Below, piece by piece: positions 1-8,074 of a DNA stretch of 64,000 nt. The stretch is from MWCR01 sp041665165. GTDB taxonomy: Bacteria; Patescibacteriota; Patescibacteriia; 2-12-FULL-60-25. The stretch lies in the NCBI GenBank assembly GCA_041665165.1, contig JBAYJJ010000001.1, positions 1 to 64,000 of the forward strand. Direction: 5' to 3'. Position 1 is the stretch's first letter, and each line of letters starts with the position of its first letter. The notes beneath the pieces are model-generated. The model did not search any database and was not told the DNA's origin. It worked only from the letters and a program-made list of their open reading frames with translations. A program made the position numbers and the translations under genes.

Positions 1-1377
1 ATAGATCGCTTGGCCAGAAACCCAGTAGATGGCGGAAAGATACAATGGCTCCTGCAAAACAACGTGATCAAGCAGATTAGATCGTTTGAGCGCAGTTACT
101 ATCCCTCAGACAATGTTCTGCTTATCAGCGTAGAGCTGGGCATGGCCAACCAGTACATCCGCGACTTAGCGTTCAATTCCCAGCGTGGCATTAAATCAAA
201 AGCAGCAACGGGCTGGTTTCCTGCACCCGCGCCAATCGGTTACTTAAACGTGACTGATAATGAGACTGGCACAAAAATAATTGCCAGCGATCCTTATAGA
301 TTTCCACTCATTAAAAAGATGATTGAGCTCATGTTAACGGGAGAATATAGCGCGCCTAAAGTCGTTCAGAAAGCTAACGAAGAATGGGGTTTCAGAATGC
401 CGAGCGGCGGACCGCTGGGACGCAGCACATTTTATAAAGTCCTTACCGAGCCGTTCTATTACGGCAAATATAAATATCCAAAAAACAGCGACACCTGGTA
501 TGACGGCAAACATCCCGCAATGATTACCGAAGATCAGTACGATCGCATACAAGACATTCTTGGGAGAAAAGGCAAACCGCGACCGAAAGAGCATGAGTTT
601 TCTTTTACGGGCATGATACGCTGTGGCGAATGCGGTTGTATGATTACGGCCGAAGAAAAAACCAAACACCAACAGAACGGTAATACCCATCACTATACCT
701 ACTACCATTGCAGCAAGCGCAAAGGTCCGTGCAGTCAAAAGTGCATCGAAGTTAAAGACCTCGAAAAACAGATTTCAGAAAAATTAGAAAACATAAAAAT
801 CCCAAAGGAATTCTATGATTGGTCTTTGATATGGATAAAGGCTGAGAACGGCAAAGAATCAGTAGATCGCAACACCATTCTCGAATCACAACAAAAGACC
901 TACGAAGCAGCGGTTAAAAAGATTGACCGCCTGGTTGATTTGAGAATCTCAGGCACTATCAGCGAAGAAGAATTCGATAACAAAAGAAACGAGCTCATGA
1001 AAGAAAAAGCCCGTTTACAAACACTTCTTAAAACTACGGATCAGCGTATTGATACATGGATCGAGACAATAGAAAAAATATTGAAGTTTGCCCAGCATGC
1101 TCATGAAGTTTTCCCTGAGGGCAAGCTTTTAGCGAAGAAAACAGTACTTGCTGCGCTTGGTTCGAACCTCGTCTTAAAAGACAAAATACTTGATATAGAC
1201 CTCACAAATTCACTCTTACCGCTTCAAAAAGTCGCGTCCTCTATACAGGCACACACTTCACAGTTCGAACCCCTCACTTTACCCGCAAATAAACGGGCTT
1301 TGGAGGAGTCTTACGCAAAAAGTACAAGTTGGCTGCCTTTAAATCATCGTCCTAAGATGACTTGGCCCAGAACTTGA
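1..1377 (+). CDS. large serine recombinase, C-terminal part (cut by window edge)
   Basis: The reading frame is already open at base 1 (I-D-R-L-A-R-N-P), so the N-terminal resolvase catalytic domain lies outside the window. What remains is the recombinase domain (about the first 190 visible residues), a zinc ribbon near residues 200-245 with paired cysteines (CGECGC, then CSKRKGPC), and a charged coiled-coil segment of about 100 residues. This order is typical of large serine integrases, which join phage or element att sites by a serine-linked strand exchange. The last 20 or so residues look unlike the family and may be a read-through tail. It ends 32 nt before a sugar-dehydrogenase gene of the glycan locus, so it may mark an element boundary. 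The family is clear; the host element is unknown. Confidence 0.85.
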   Translation: MDRLARNPVDGGKIQWLLQNNVIKQIRSFERSYYPSDNVLLISVELGMANQYIRDLAFNSQRGIKSKAATGWFPAPAPIGYLNVTDNETGTKIIASDPYRFPLIKKMIELMLTGEYSAPKVVQKANEEWGFRMPSGGPLGRSTFYKVLTEPFYYGKYKYPKNSDTWYDGKHPAMITEDQYDRIQDILGRKGKPRPKEHEFSFTGMIRCGECGCMITAEEKTKHQQNGNTHHYTYYHCSKRKGPCSQKCIEVKDLEKQISEKLENIKIPKEFYDWSLIWIKAENGKESVDRNTILESQQKTYEAAVKKIDRLVDLRISGTISEEEFDNKRNELMKEKARLQTLLKTTDQRIDTWIETIEKILKFAQHAHEVFPEGKLLAKKTVLAALGSNLVLKDKILDIDLTNSLLPLQKVASSIQAHTSQFEPLTLPANKRALEESYAKSTSWLPLNHRPKMTWPRT

Positions 1378-1409
1378 GTTTCTTTAAGATTAGCGCTAAT
1401 ATAAGCCAC

Positions 1410-2237
1410 ATGACGAAAATCGCAATCATGGGCACTGGCATGGTCGGAGGCGCGCTCGACCGGTATCTGAAATCCATTGGCACCGAAGCTGGGCTATATG
1501 ACCCGCCCAAGGGTTTGGCTGACCAGGATATTTTGGCTCAAGCTGACGTTATTTTCGTTGCCGTACCTACGCCTTATTACCTTGATGGCTCGGGTTTTGA
1601 CGACTCCTTTTTGCACAAAGCCATCCAAGCCATACCCCAACCCGGAAAAACAATCGTGCTCAAATCCACCATCACTCCAGGCACGACCGAAAGCATGCAA
1701 GCAAAATATCCTGAGCACCGCTTTTTATTCAATCCGGAATTCCTGACCGAGACAACAGCTGATTTCGACATGGTCCATCCCAACCGCCAGATCGTCGGTT
1801 TCACGTCGCAGAGCCGCAAAGATGCCGAGCTGGTCATGGGCCTTTTGCCGCGCGCACCCTTCGAAAAAATCCTGCCTGTAAAGACTGCTGAGCTCATCAA
1901 GTACTTTGGTAATGCTTTTTATGCGCTCAAAGTCGCCTATGCCAACCAGATGTATGACTTGTGCCAAAAACTAGAAGTTGATTACGAACACGTAAAAGAA
2001 TGCGCCCAGGCCGAACCAATGGTCGGCAAAACCCATCTTGAGATTTTCCACAAAGGCTACCGCGGTTACGGCGGCAAATGCTTGCCCAAAGATACGCGCG
2101 CCATCATCCAACTAGCCGAGAAACATGGGATTGACCTCTCACTTCTGAAAGCAGCCGAGAATTACAACAATCCGCTAGGCGCTTCCCAAGGCCTGAACAT
2201 CCAATGGCTTGAGGGATCGCCCACAAAAAATTCATAA
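1410..2237 (+). CDS. truncated UDP-sugar 6-dehydrogenase-like protein
   Basis: Residues 1-30 hold the Rossmann NAD motif (GTGMVGG at 8-14). The central helical domain carries the family catalytic signature GGKCLPKD with the nucleophilic cysteine at about residue 224, and the NPEFLTE motif is at about 108-114. The family oxidises the C6 hydroxyl of UDP-glucose, GDP-mannose or similar to a uronic acid. At 275 residues it is well short of the usual 400-450: the C-terminal UDP-binding Rossmann domain is absent. The stop codon lies inside a 7-nt-unit repeat array (2230-2260), so the truncation may be repeat-associated. I use ATG 1410 because the glycine motif follows at the normal distance; upstream codons in the frame overlap the recombinase end. 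It may be a divergent short form rather than a working dehydrogenase. Confidence 0.8.
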   Translation: MTKIAIMGTGMVGGALDRYLKSIGTEAGLYDPPKGLADQDILAQADVIFVAVPTPYYLDGSGFDDSFLHKAIQAIPQPGKTIVLKSTITPGTTESMQAKYPEHRFLFNPEFLTETTADFDMVHPNRQIVGFTSQSRKDAELVMGLLPRAPFEKILPVKTAELIKYFGNAFYALKVAYANQMYDLCQKLEVDYEHVKECAQAEPMVGKTHLEIFHKGYRGYGGKCLPKDTRAIIQLAEKHGIDLSLLKAAENYNNPLGASQGLNIQWLEGSPTKNS

Positions 2238-2260
2238 TTCAAAATTCATAATTCAAAATT
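2230..2260. repeat. heptamer array, AATTCAA type
   Basis: Units of seven bases alternate ATTCATA and ATTCAAA four times, followed by a partial unit. The TAA stop of the upstream dehydrogenase (2235-2237) lies inside the array. The same unit type recurs at 53254-53288 and, inverted, at 53336-53363. Confidence 0.85.
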
Positions 2261-2266
2261 TCGTAT

Positions 2267-3166
2267 ATGGCATTTTACTTGGTTACGGGCGGCGCAGGCT
2301 TCGTGGGGTCAAACCTCACGGATGCTTTGATTGCAGCTGGCCATAAAGTGCGCATCATTGATAATTTTTCCACGGGCTTACGCTCCAACATCAATCCTCA
2401 GGCCGAACTGGTAGAAATCGACTTCACAGACCTCGCTTCCATTAAACCGCACTTCAGGGGCATTGACGGCGTGTTCCATGTCGGTGCTTTGCCGCGCATC
2501 CCATACTCGATTGAAAACCCAATTGAATCGACCCAGGCTAATCTGATCGGCACGTTGAATGTCCTCAAGGCAGCGCATGAAGCAGGCGTGAAACGAGTCG
2601 TCTATTCAGCTTCATCCTCGGCTTACGGAGACCAACCCGAACTTCCACTGCATCCGGCCATGCCAGCCAATCCGCTGAATCCGTATGCTTTGCAAAAATA
2701 CGTGGGCGAAAAATTCTGCGAACAGTTCCACCGCTTTTACGGGCTGGAAACGGTTTCGCTCAGGTATTTTAATCTCTATGGCCCGCGCATGGCCGAAGAA
2801 GGCGCTTATGTGAGCGTGATAGCCACTTTCAAACGCCAAAAACTGGCGAACCAACCTTTGACCATAATTGGCGATGGCGAGCAAAGCCGCGACTTTACTC
2901 ATGTGGGTGATGCTGTACGCGCCAACATGCTAGCCATGGAATCAGACAGAGTCGGGCATGGAGAAGTGCTCAATGTGGGCGCCGGAGAACAATATTCTGT
3001 GAATTATATCGCAGACGCATTTCGCCACGAAAAACAATATTTGCCAGCACGTCCCGGAGAAATCAGACACACCCGCGCCGACATTTCGCTGACTAAAGAC
3101 ATGCTTGGCTGGGAACCGCAAGTAAAATTCGAGGAAGAACTGAAAAACATACTCTCGAGGCTTTGA
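2267..3166 (+). CDS. NAD-dependent sugar epimerase (UDP-glucose/GlcNAc 4-epimerase type)
   Basis: This is an extended short-chain dehydrogenase of 299 residues, the usual length for GalE/WbpP-like enzymes. It has TGGAGFVG at 7-14 for NAD binding, a serine-rich catalytic strand (ASSSAYG, about 115-121) and the catalytic pair Tyr140-x3-Lys144 (NPYALQK). The C-terminal part has the nucleotide-sugar-binding pattern RYFNLYGP. It would invert C4 of a UDP-hexose in the cytoplasm to supply a glycan precursor. It starts just after the AT-rich heptamer array and its stop overlaps the region of the next start, so it is probably co-transcribed with the downstream glycosyltransferase. The exact sugar cannot be decided from sequence. 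Confidence 0.88.
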   Translation: MAFYLVTGGAGFVGSNLTDALIAAGHKVRIIDNFSTGLRSNINPQAELVEIDFTDLASIKPHFRGIDGVFHVGALPRIPYSIENPIESTQANLIGTLNVLKAAHEAGVKRVVYSASSSAYGDQPELPLHPAMPANPLNPYALQKYVGEKFCEQFHRFYGLETVSLRYFNLYGPRMAEEGAYVSVIATFKRQKLANQPLTIIGDGEQSRDFTHVGDAVRANMLAMESDRVGHGEVLNVGAGEQYSVNYIADAFRHEKQYLPARPGEIRHTRADISLTKDMLGWEPQVKFEEELKNILSRL

Positions 3167-3168
3167 TC

Positions 3169-4296
3169 ATGAACATCAGCTACATCCAAAACATGCGTTT
3201 TCCGACCGAGAAAGCGCATGGTTACCAAATAGCCAAAACCTGTGAAGCTTTGGCCAAAGCCGGAGCCAAGGTCCAGCTTTGCGTTACGGACAGAAGCAAG
3301 AATACGATTGATCCATTCGAGCACTATCAGGTCGAACGCGTCTTTGATCTATTGAATTTCCCGGTATTTGACCTGGTGGGAAAAACACCGCTGTTCTTGA
3401 ACCAAGCTGCTTTTTTGATCGAACGATGGACGTTCTTGAGATCAATCAAAAAAGATCTGGATAAGCAAGCTGATGTCTATTACACGCGCGACACCTGGAT
3501 CGCGCCGAAACTGAAGAAAATCACGGACAAGCCCGTATACTTGGAATTGCATTCCATGCCCTCGAACAGCGCCCTGAAAAAACTGGGGGCTGTCGACGGC
3601 ATCCTGTGCGTTACCAAGTGGATGGAAAGTGAAGTCAAGAAACAGCTGCCGAACATGCGGACGTATTTTTTGCCGGACTCAGTCGATTTGGCGATTTTCG
3701 ATCCTGAACTCACCCGACAACAGGCTCGTAAAGAGCTCAGGATCCCGGAACAGACAAAAATAATAGTTTATGGCGGGCGTTTTTCCACCATGGAAAAAGG
3801 CAAAGGCCTGAGCCAATTGGACCAGGCTGTAGCCGAAATAGCCAAAAAAATCCCTGACCTCGCCTGCTACATGGTAGGCGGCACGGCCCAGGATTTCTAC
3901 AAAGTGGAAAGCCGCGAACCAAGCCCTACGACGCAGTGCCTCAAATCCGTGGATCGCCCGACTCTGGCGCTGTATTATAGATCAGCCGACGTGCTGGCCA
4001 TGCCTTTCCCCAATTCGCATCACTATGCATATGAAATGTCCCCGCTCAAACTTTTTGAATACATGGCTTCCGGGACTCCGATAGTGACCAGCGACTTGCC
4101 TTCGGTCAGGGAAATCGTGGACGAAAACAGCGCATATTTTTTTGAAGCAGAAAATTCAAGTGCCCTGGTCCAGGCACTTACGCAAGCTCTGGGAGATGCG
4201 GCCGGTTCAGCATCTAAAGCCTCAGACGCACGCCAAAAAGTCCAGGCCTTCACTTGGGCGAACAGGGCCAAACAGATCTTAAACTTCGTAAGTTGA
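3169..4296 (+). CDS. GT4-family glycosyltransferase
   Basis: GT-B fold glycosyltransferase. The N-terminal acceptor domain begins NISYIQNMRFPTEKAHG, a typical nucleotide-free Rossmann start, and the C-terminal donor domain has the E-x7-E-like region SPLKLFEYMASGTPIV (about residues 290-305). It would move a sugar from a nucleotide donor to a growing glycan at the inner face of the membrane. A TTG at 3163 is also in frame; ATG 3169 is chosen because it starts right at the beta-strand, and it lies 2 nt after the stop of the epimerase gene. Donor and acceptor are unknown. Confidence 0.87.
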   Translation: MNISYIQNMRFPTEKAHGYQIAKTCEALAKAGAKVQLCVTDRSKNTIDPFEHYQVERVFDLLNFPVFDLVGKTPLFLNQAAFLIERWTFLRSIKKDLDKQADVYYTRDTWIAPKLKKITDKPVYLELHSMPSNSALKKLGAVDGILCVTKWMESEVKKQLPNMRTYFLPDSVDLAIFDPELTRQQARKELRIPEQTKIIVYGGRFSTMEKGKGLSQLDQAVAEIAKKIPDLACYMVGGTAQDFYKVESREPSPTTQCLKSVDRPTLALYYRSADVLAMPFPNSHHYAYEMSPLKLFEYMASGTPIVTSDLPSVREIVDENSAYFFEAENSSALVQALTQALGDAAGSASKASDARQKVQAFTWANRAKQILNFVS

Positions 4297-4304
4297 CTTG
4301 TCCT

Positions 4305-6161
4305 ATGTTGATTGATGATAAATCCGCCTTGTATTGGGCCTCGGCTGCAGAATCCGTACAGTGGATGAGACCTTGGGAACAGTTGGTCAGCGGCGAAATG
4401 CCGCATGCCAGCTGGTTTGTAGGCGGACAATTGAATGTGTCCGTGAATTGTCTGGACCGCCATCTGGAGGCAGGTCTGCATAAAAAAACAGCCATCATCT
4501 GGGAAAGCGAACAAGGAGAGGTCTTGAGCTGGACTTATGAAAAACTTTCCGCAGATGTCCAACGCTGCGCTAATGTCCTGCGTTCTTCAGGCGTAAGCAA
4601 AGGCGACCGGGTCACCATCTACATGGGGCTCGTGCCCGAGGCTGTCGTTGCCATGCTGGCCTGTGCCAGGATCGGTGCGATCCATAGCGTCGTCTTCGGC
4701 GGATTTGGCGCAGATGCTTTGGCCACGCGCGTGAGCGATGCTGAGAGCTGCTGCATCATCACTTGCGATGCGGCTTATCGCAGAGGAAAAACATTGCCCC
4801 TTAAAGAAAACGTTGATAAGGCTCTAAAAACCTGTGCGACCGTAAAGCATGTGCTCGTGGTCGACCGCACTGGGTCAAACATCTGCATGGAACAAGGGCG
4901 TGACCTTTGGTGGCACGAGGAAATGAGCAAAGCGAGCGAAGTCGCTGAACCTGTTGCCATGGACTCTGAGGACATTTTTTTCATTCTCCATACTTCAGGC
5001 ACGACCGGCAAGCCCAAAGGCATTGTCCATACTACGGCCGGATATCTGGTGGGCGTAACCTCATCTTTCCAACAGGTTTTCCAACCCCAAGCAACGGACA
5101 TCTATTGGTGCACGGCTGACATCGGCTGGATCACCGGGCATTCATATGTTGTTTACGGGCCCTTGGCCAATGGCGCGACAATATTTTTATATGAAGGCGC
5201 ACTGGACTGGCCTGATCCGGATCGCGTCTGGAGCTTGTGCGCAAAGCATAAGATCACTATTTTTTATACTGCTCCGACCGCCATCCGCTCGTTCATGAAA
5301 TCAGGCTTTGACTTGCCCCAAAAGCATGATCTGTCACATCTAAGGCTCTTGGGCAGCGTGGGCGAACCAATCAACCCTGAGGCTTGGCAATGGTACAAAA
5401 ATAAAGTCGGCCATGATCATTGCCCGATAATGGACACTTGGTGGCAAACCGAAACAGGCATGATCATGATTGCTCCGCCGTGTTCCCTTGACCAAAAGCC
5501 TGGTGCCGCGACCCAGCCTCTGCCGGGCGTGGATATCAGAGTGGTGGACCAAGCCGGTCAAACGCTTGGCCGAGATCAAGCCGGTTTCTTGGTCATCAGC
5601 CAGCCGTGGCCCTCCATGCTCCGCGGCATCTGGCATGATGAGGAGCGCTATCTGGAAACATATTGGAAACAGATAACAGGCAGTTATTTTACGCATGACC
5701 GCGCCAAGCAAGATGCTGACGGACATTATTGGATTTTGGGTCGCGCAGACGACATGCTGATCGTTTCCGGACATAACCTAAGCAATGCCGAAATCGAGGC
5801 GTCGCTGGGCCAGCACCCGTCCGTAGTCGAGGCTGCGGTCGTGGGCATACCCGACGAAATCGCCGGGCAAAAAATCATTGCCTTTGTGATACCTCACACC
5901 GGCGCTGTTTCGGACGAGGAGCTGGTCGTGGTGCTCAAAGCCCATGTCGGCGCATCCCTGAGCCCTGTAGCAAAACCTAAAAAAATCTTTTTCGTCTCAG
6001 ACTTGCCCAAGACGCGCAGCGGAAAAATCATCCGCCGTCTGCTGCGCGCGCTTCTGACGAAAGAGGAAAATTCAGACATCACGACTTTGACCAACCCCGA
6101 AGCTTTGGCTGAAATCAAAAACATGATTGACTCACTGGACGATGCCGTCAGTACTCAGTGA
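4305..6161 (+). CDS. acs: acetyl-CoA synthetase (AMP-forming)
   Basis: A member of the ANL adenylate-forming superfamily, close to Acs along its length: NCLDRH near the N-terminus, P-loop TSGTTGKPKG (about 230-239), DTWWQTETG with the Trp pair that shapes the small acetate pocket (about 377-385), hinge GRADDM (about 479), and PKTRSGKI with the C-terminal lysine (about 574) that is acetylated in known Acs. It converts acetate, ATP and CoA to acetyl-CoA, AMP and PPi. At 618 residues it is slightly short at the N-terminus. One oddity: the motif normally GHRLGTAE reads GHNLSNAE, so the arginine expected near the AMP phosphate is Asn. It begins only 8 nt after the glycosyltransferase, so it is likely in that operon; it could supply acetyl-CoA to the sugar N-acetyltransferases. 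Such an enzyme is unexpected in a reduced CPR genome. Confidence 0.9.
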   Translation: MLIDDKSALYWASAAESVQWMRPWEQLVSGEMPHASWFVGGQLNVSVNCLDRHLEAGLHKKTAIIWESEQGEVLSWTYEKLSADVQRCANVLRSSGVSKGDRVTIYMGLVPEAVVAMLACARIGAIHSVVFGGFGADALATRVSDAESCCIITCDAAYRRGKTLPLKENVDKALKTCATVKHVLVVDRTGSNICMEQGRDLWWHEEMSKASEVAEPVAMDSEDIFFILHTSGTTGKPKGIVHTTAGYLVGVTSSFQQVFQPQATDIYWCTADIGWITGHSYVVYGPLANGATIFLYEGALDWPDPDRVWSLCAKHKITIFYTAPTAIRSFMKSGFDLPQKHDLSHLRLLGSVGEPINPEAWQWYKNKVGHDHCPIMDTWWQTETGMIMIAPPCSLDQKPGAATQPLPGVDIRVVDQAGQTLGRDQAGFLVISQPWPSMLRGIWHDEERYLETYWKQITGSYFTHDRAKQDADGHYWILGRADDMLIVSGHNLSNAEIEASLGQHPSVVEAAVVGIPDEIAGQKIIAFVIPHTGAVSDEELVVVLKAHVGASLSPVAKPKKIFFVSDLPKTRSGKIIRRLLRALLTKEENSDITTLTNPEALAEIKNMIDSLDDAVSTQ

Positions 6162-6890
6162 TTTCACCAGGCCTTGATTGCGCTTGATCTTGATGTTTTT
6201 TTCCATTACTTCCGGATTTTTCGTCAGCACAGAAATGAACTTCAGATATCCGTCGTTCAGATCCGTGTTTTCGATCACGAATTTTATGACTTCATGGTCA
6301 GCCTGCTCGTCGAGCGTGAGCCTGAAATGCGAAAAATCCTCGTTTGCCTTCACATAGCCTTTTCGGAAATCAGGGCTGTTCCTGATGTAAAGCGTCACAT
6401 GCTCACGTTCTGATTTGAGTTTCGCATCGCGCGCAGCCTGCTCTAAAGCCTTCCTGGAAAAAATCTCGGTATCCATGCCGTCCGGCAAAGTCTCGTTGTT
6501 CGCCTCGCAGTTGCTCGCGAAATCCAGATCGTTCGCTTCGAAATATCCGATGGTCTTGTCTATTTCTGCTGGATCGATCAGCGGGCAATCCCCTGTCAGC
6601 CGGATGATGTTCTCATAGCCCGGATATTTTTCAGCGCATTTGGCATAGCGTTCCAGCACATCGTCTTCTGATCCGCGGAAACAATCTACTCCGATTTTCG
6701 TGCAGAGCTCCTGGATCTGGTCGTCGCCCGGCATATCTGTCGTGGCAATGACGATCTTGTGGATTTTTTTAGCCAGTTGGACGCGCTTGATTTCGTATTC
6801 AAGCATGGTCATATTGTCCTTGGCCGACATGAGGACTTTATTAGGCAAGCGGGTCGAGCCCATGCGAGCCTGGATGATGCAGAGATTCAT
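6132..6890 (-). CDS. SpsF-like cytidylyltransferase
   Basis: Starts NLCIIQARMGSTRLPNK, the nucleotide-binding signature of the CMP-sugar (KDO/neuraminate-type) cytidylyltransferase superfamily in its SpsF branch, and contains RLTGDCPLIDP (metal/sugar site) in the middle of 252 residues. These enzymes activate an acidic sugar with CTP. Beside pseI this makes it the best candidate here for the CMP-activation step of pseudaminic-acid synthesis (PseF role), but that is inference from context. ATG 6890 is used because the conserved strand begins at once; an in-frame TTG lies 6 nt upstream. Its 3' end overlaps the convergent acs gene by 30 nt. Confidence 0.8.
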   Translation of the reverse strand: MNLCIIQARMGSTRLPNKVLMSAKDNMTMLEYEIKRVQLAKKIHKIVIATTDMPGDDQIQELCTKIGVDCFRGSEDDVLERYAKCAEKYPGYENIIRLTGDCPLIDPAEIDKTIGYFEANDLDFASNCEANNETLPDGMDTEIFSRKALEQAARDAKLKSEREHVTLYIRNSPDFRKGYVKANEDFSHFRLTLDEQADHEVIKFVIENTDLNDGYLKFISVLTKNPEVMEKNIKIKRNQGLVKSLSTDGIVQ

Positions 6891-6917
6891 AAGCAATAAG
6901 ACTGGTATTTATATGCG

Positions 6918-6946
6918 ACTATAGCCTCTTCTCGAATCCTGGGCAA
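6918..6946 (-). promoter_or_regulatory. promoter of the SpsF-like gene
   Basis: On the minus strand TTGCCC (-35) and TATAGT (-10) are separated by 17 nt. Predicted start near 6912, giving a leader of about 22 nt without an evident Shine-Dalgarno sequence. Confidence 0.5.
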
Positions 6947-6957
6947 GTATCGAAAAC

Positions 6958-6988
6958 AAAAAAGGCTCGCTCAAGAATGAGACGAGCC
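6958..6988 (-). terminator. intrinsic terminator of the DMT transporter gene
   Basis: Minus-strand hairpin GGCTCG-tCTC / GAGCGAGCC with an ATTCTT loop, followed by six T. It lies about 33 nt past the transporter stop codon. Confidence 0.85.
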
Positions 6989-7021
6989 ACAGACAACTGC
7001 GTTGATCTTTGTATGTGCAAC

Positions 7022-7900
7022 TTAATAGGACAAGGCGATGATTAAGGTTCCGGCAATACCTGCGGCAAAAATCAGTTTGCCTTTCAGGTCGAGCTGTTTA
7101 CCTTCCTTGAACCACCACAGGCCGATGATCGTCGGGAGTATCATCTCTCCAACCTGGTAGATGGGCTGGACTACGGCAATGGGCGCCTTTATCTTCGCCC
7201 AGTACGCCAGCATCATGCTCAGGATAACGACTGATGAAAGGATGGCTACACTGCCATATGCCTTAAGGTCGAGCGGTTTGCCGGCTTCAGCCTTGCCCAT
7301 CAGCTTGGCCACGAGCAAAGATCCGATGGTGGATCCGCCATACCAAGCAAAGATGAACTGGAAAACCGTCAAACCCTTGAGCGCGAAATACCTTTCGGCA
7401 AAACCCACGACTCCCCAGATGACGCTGTAAATTGCGATCCAGCCGAAGATCTTGAGCGGATAGCCTTTTTGGGACTTATCTCGGTTGCGCATGACCGTGA
7501 AAACCAGGGCTCCGCCCAAGCACAATGCCACGCCCAGCAAAAGAACTGGTTTGACCAAGCTGCCCTCGCCCAGGATGATGAGTCCCAAGGAAATGGCGAT
7601 CAGGTCATCGGCCTGCGTGAACAATGACGTGCCGCTCAGGCTGATATCCATAGCCCTCCATTGGGCATAGGCACCGAAACTGTTGGCGATCCCCAAGCCT
7701 GCCACGAGCAGCATGGTGTGGCCCAAGGTCAAAGGCGTCCTTGTCACAAGCAGGAGAATCGCGGACAGGATGAAGCAGAACAGGAACTGGAACGTCAACC
7801 GTCTGGTCCGCGAAGGAAGGCCCACCATTCTTTTCAGGATAATGGGAGCAACGCAATAGACAAAAAAGACTCCACAGATAACTACTGCTTGCCACGGCAT
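7022..7900 (-). CDS. DMT/EamA-type membrane transporter
   Basis: A 292-residue very hydrophobic protein with about ten transmembrane segments in two halves, the architecture of the drug/metabolite transporter superfamily (EamA-like). The second half has the conserved patch PIYQVGEMILPTIIGL and ends in a helix without a soluble domain. It would act in the cytoplasmic membrane as a secondary transporter; the substrate cannot be told. The start is supported by a strong Shine-Dalgarno GGAGGA six bases upstream. It stands alone with its own promoter and terminator, unlike the packed glycan operons around it, and may be a separate acquisition. Confidence 0.8.
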   Translation of the reverse strand: MPWQAVVICGVFFVYCVAPIILKRMVGLPSRTRRLTFQFLFCFILSAILLLVTRTPLTLGHTMLLVAGLGIANSFGAYAQWRAMDISLSGTSLFTQADDLIAISLGLIILGEGSLVKPVLLLGVALCLGGALVFTVMRNRDKSQKGYPLKIFGWIAIYSVIWGVVGFAERYFALKGLTVFQFIFAWYGGSTIGSLLVAKLMGKAEAGKPLDLKAYGSVAILSSVVILSMMLAYWAKIKAPIAVVQPIYQVGEMILPTIIGLWWFKEGKQLDLKGKLIFAAGIAGTLIIALSY

Positions 7901-7938
7901 GGCTTTCCTCCAAGTTTCTTATTTCGATGTCCGGCCTC

Positions 7939-7966
7939 AGCTTACACTCTAAACCGCTTTTGTCAA
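7939..7966 (-). promoter_or_regulatory. promoter of the DMT transporter gene
   Basis: Minus-strand TTGACA and TAAGCT, 16 nt apart; predicted leader about 32 nt that includes the GGAGGA ribosome-binding site. Confidence 0.55.
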
Positions 7967-8025
7967 GGGCAAAACCACTCGAATTTTTGTAATTCTAGCC
8001 TTTTTTCGCTTTCATAGAGTTCAGC

Positions 8026-8054
8026 TTGCTTTTAGCCTTGTTTTGGGCTAAGAT
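8026..8054 (+). promoter_or_regulatory. promoter of the pseI operon with an inverted repeat in the spacer
   Basis: TTGCTT (-35) and TAAGAT (-10) are 17 nt apart. TTAGCC and GGCTAA form an inverted repeat filling the spacer and reaching the -10 element, a possible operator. The predicted start is about 14 nt before the pseI ATG. Confidence 0.5.
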
Positions 8055-8074
8055 TAGAGAATTCATCAAGAGAT

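Noticed and set aside
1290..1377. tRNA-derived att site at the recombinase 3' end
   Set aside because: No T-loop (GTTCGAATC) or acceptor pairing could be found in this stretch.
6132..6890. Firm naming as pseF
   Set aside because: The N-terminal signature is SpsF-like and shared by several cytidylyltransferases; only the neighbourhood points to pseudaminic acid.
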